64,000 bases of DNA, taken from assembly GCA_039636775.1 (NCBI GenBank), contig CP143429.1, positions 2,046,001-2,110,000 on the forward strand, written 5' to 3'. Of the stretch, positions 62,424 through 64,000 are shown piece by piece (positions within the stretch are counted from its first letter, which is position 1; each line of letters starts with the position of its first letter). Below the pieces are notes generated by a model, which was not told the DNA's origin, did no database searches, and saw only the letters and a list, made by a program, of their open reading frames with translations. The translations under genes and the position numbers were made by a program. The DNA is from Micrococcaceae bacterium Sec5.8. Its GTDB lineage: Bacteria > Actinomycetota > Actinomycetes > Actinomycetales > Micrococcaceae.

Positions 62424-63494
62424 ATGGGCAACCATAGTGACGGCAGTCCGGACCACTCGGGCACCGTAGCTACGGCTGGTCAGAATGAGGTGGAGAAGTT
62501 CCAGGATCCTGGAATTCCCCCGCACCGTTTGCGCCTGGCCGACACGGACCCGAAGGCAGCAAAACGAGCAGAACGGCAGGTAGCCCTTCTCTTCGGAATT
62601 TCAGTCGTCGGCACCCTGATTTTTCTGGTTGCCTACTTTGCGATCGACCTGGGCGGCGACACTGCAATCGCAACCGTCCGCCTGCAGAACGCACTGCTCG
62701 GCATCGGTACCGCTTTTGCGATGCTCGGCATCGGCACTGGCATTGTGCACTGGGCCAAGGCGCTCATGCCGGACCACGAAGTCTCGGAAGAGCGCCATGC
62801 GATCCGCACCGAAGAAGACCGGTTGGCTGCCGTACGTATCGTCGACGACATCGTCGAGGAAACTGGCATCAAGCGCAGGCCGCTGATCCGCAACACCCTT
62901 CTGGGCGCCGTGGCACTCGCACCCCTGCCGGCCCTCGCCGTCTTCGGTGACCTGGGACCGCGTCCTGACAACGCTCTGGCCCACACCATGTGGGCACCCC
63001 AGGAAGGCAAGCTCAAGCGCCTCACCCGCGACCCCGATGGAACCCCCATCAAGGCCTCGGACGTCACTATCGGCTCGGCTTTCCACGTCATCCCGGAAGG
63101 GCTGAACGAACTCACCGAAGGCAAGCTCAATGAGAAGGCCAAGGCCGTCGTCTTGCTCATGCGGCTGAACCCGGAGTCCCTCAATCCCTCCGCAGGCCGT
63201 GAGGACTGGGGCTATAACGGAATCGTTGCGTACTCAAAGATCTGCACCCACGTCGGTTGCCCTGTTGCCCTGTACGAGCAGCAGACCCACCACCTGCTGT
63301 GCCCGTGCCACCAGTCGACCTTCGATCTGACCCAGGAATGCAAGGTCATCTTCGGCCCCGCCAGCCGTCCTCTCCCGCAGCTGCCAATCGCAGTAGATGC
63401 CGAGGGCTACCTCGTCGCCACCAGCGACTTCCATGAACCTGTTGGACCTAGCTATTGGGAGCGTGATGAGCATGAGCGCAACAACAACGCCTGA
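62424..63494 (+). CDS. qcrA: Rieske iron-sulfur subunit QcrA
   Basis: Rieske protein of 356 residues with three membrane helices near the N-terminus (two clear: [20 protein letters not shown] and [20 protein letters not shown]). The C-terminal cluster domain has CTHVGCP and CPCHQST, giving two Cys and two His ligands for the 2Fe-2S cluster. The ATG at 62424 is chosen; another ATG lies 12 bases upstream. It overlaps qcrB by 23 bases. Confidence 0.95.
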   Translation: MGNHSDGSPDHSGTVATAGQNEVEKFQDPGIPPHRLRLADTDPKAAKRAERQVALLFGISVVGTLIFLVAYFAIDLGGDTAIATVRLQNALLGIGTAFAMLGIGTGIVHWAKALMPDHEVSEERHAIRTEEDRLAAVRIVDDIVEETGIKRRPLIRNTLLGAVALAPLPALAVFGDLGPRPDNALAHTMWAPQEGKLKRLTRDPDGTPIKASDVTIGSAFHVIPEGLNELTEGKLNEKAKAVVLLMRLNPESLNPSAGREDWGYNGIVAYSKICTHVGCPVALYEQQTHHLLCPCHQSTFDLTQECKVIFGPASRPLPQLPIAVDAEGYLVATSDFHEPVGPSYWERDEHERNNNA

Positions 63495-64000
63495 TGCCCC
63501 CGTCTTCGTCGCTAAAACTAAAGGCGGCCGCATCACCGACTTCGTCGACCAGCGCGTCGGCGGCTCCGGGATCCTCCGGGAATTTGGCCGCAAGGTCTTT
63601 CCGGACCACTGGTCCTTCATGTTCGGCGAAGTGGCGCTCTACTCGTTCGTCATCCTCCTCCTCTCGGGTACGTTCCTGACCTTCTTCTTCGATCCGTCCA
63701 TGGCGGAGACGCACTATGCGGGTTCCTACACACCGCTGAAAAACGTCGAAATGTCGGTAGCCTACAGCTCCTCGCTCAACATTTCGTTCGATGTCCGTGG
63801 CGGCCTGTTCATGCGCCAGGTCCATCACTGGTCCGCTCTGTTGTTCGTAGCCTCGGTCTCAGTGCACATGCTCCGCGTGTTCTTCACCGGCGCTTTCCGC
63901 AAGCCCCGTGAAATGAACTGGGTGGTGGGCGGCGTGCTGCTCATCCTCTCGATGGCTGCCGGCTTCACCGGCTACTCGCTCCCCGATGACCTGCTCTCCG
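63472..64000 (+). CDS. qcrB: Cytochrome b subunit QcrB (5' part only)
   Basis: First about 176 residues of the cytochrome b subunit; the rest lies beyond the window. It starts [19 protein letters not shown], with a cytosolic N-terminus, followed by the first membrane helices ([20 protein letters not shown] and [18 protein letters not shown]) containing heme-ligand histidines in [11 protein letters not shown] and SVHMLR. The ATG at 63472 has a good GGGAGC site; an ATG six bases upstream is possible. It begins inside qcrA. QcrB is the target of several antimycobacterial drugs. Confidence 0.9.
   Translation, partial: MSATTTPDAPVFVAKTKGGRITDFVDQRVGGSGILREFGRKVFPDHWSFMFGEVALYSFVILLLSGTFLTFFFDPSMAETHYAGSYTPLKNVEMSVAYSSSLNISFDVRGGLFMRQVHHWSALLFVASVSVHMLRVFFTGAFRKPREMNWVVGGVLLILSMAAGFTGYSLPDDLLS

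Overview
The window is a high-GC actinobacterial chromosome segment that looks like Arthrobacter, Pseudarthrobacter or a close Micrococcaceae relative. The evidence is a complete Pup-proteasome locus, a mycothiol ligase gene (mshC), RbpA, a naturally fused PafBC, an actinobacterial cytochrome bcc operon (qcrCAB beside ctaE) and frequent GTG starts. Most of it is conserved chromosomal backbone. I saw no integrase, intact insertion sequence, CRISPR array or phage module.

Layout. 1-3.1 kb: an amino-acid permease (cut by the window edge) and a proline-iminopeptidase-like hydrolase, divergent from an FCD-type GntR regulator. 3.2-5.8 kb: an NAD-salvage operon pnuC-nadR-nrtR, with two matching palindromes placed over its promoter. 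6-9.1 kb: small proteins and degraded coding fragments, ending at a tRNA-Leu(GAG) with a strong terminator. 9.2-16.4 kb: M20 peptidase, acyl-CoA dehydrogenase-like protein, DUF5703 protein, aldo/keto reductase, uppP, mshC and a PAC2 protein. 16.5-34.6 kb: HAD phosphatase, M50 protease, trmI, then mpa-dop-pup-prcB-prcA-pafA, two FKBP isomerases, pafBC, a small membrane protein, tatA, tatC and a Ski2-like helicase. In this locus PafA tags proteins with Pup, Dop activates or removes Pup, Mpa unfolds pupylated clients, PrcAB degrades them, and PafBC is the DNA-damage activator encoded with them.

34.7-43 kb: amidohydrolase, polyprenol-phosphate glycosyltransferase, rbpA (with a SigR/SigH-like promoter), SPFH and NfeD proteins, an RlmA-type rRNA methyltransferase and an S9 peptidase. 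43-47.9 kb (minus strand): a type III polyketide synthase, methyltransferase and FAD monooxygenase that resemble a phenolic-lipid pathway, followed by a lipoprotein and peptide deformylase. 48-50.4 kb: a short UvrA-like double ABC ATPase ending in a 14-bp tandem repeat. 50.4-55.3 kb (minus strand): a TetR regulator and an acyl-CoA dehydrogenase, thiolase and acyl-CoA ligase operon.

55.4-57.4 kb is a decay zone, with a multiply frameshifted amino-acid permease, the C-terminal remnant of an MmyB-type regulator and a short membrane-anchor fragment. 57.5-64 kb: phytase-like lipoprotein, DUF3054 protein, a stand-alone AsnC-type domain, trpD, then ctaE and qcrC-qcrA-qcrB (qcrB cut by the window end). 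ctaE appears to be leaderless, with a perfect palindrome lying over its -10 element.

No wholly new system is obvious. The best leads are regulatory sites (NrtR operator pair, ctaE palindrome, mpa-dop hairpin, rbpA promoter), a NadR whose P-loop lacks the usual lysine, and the phenolic-lipid-like cluster. All calls come from reading the sequence; no database search was run.
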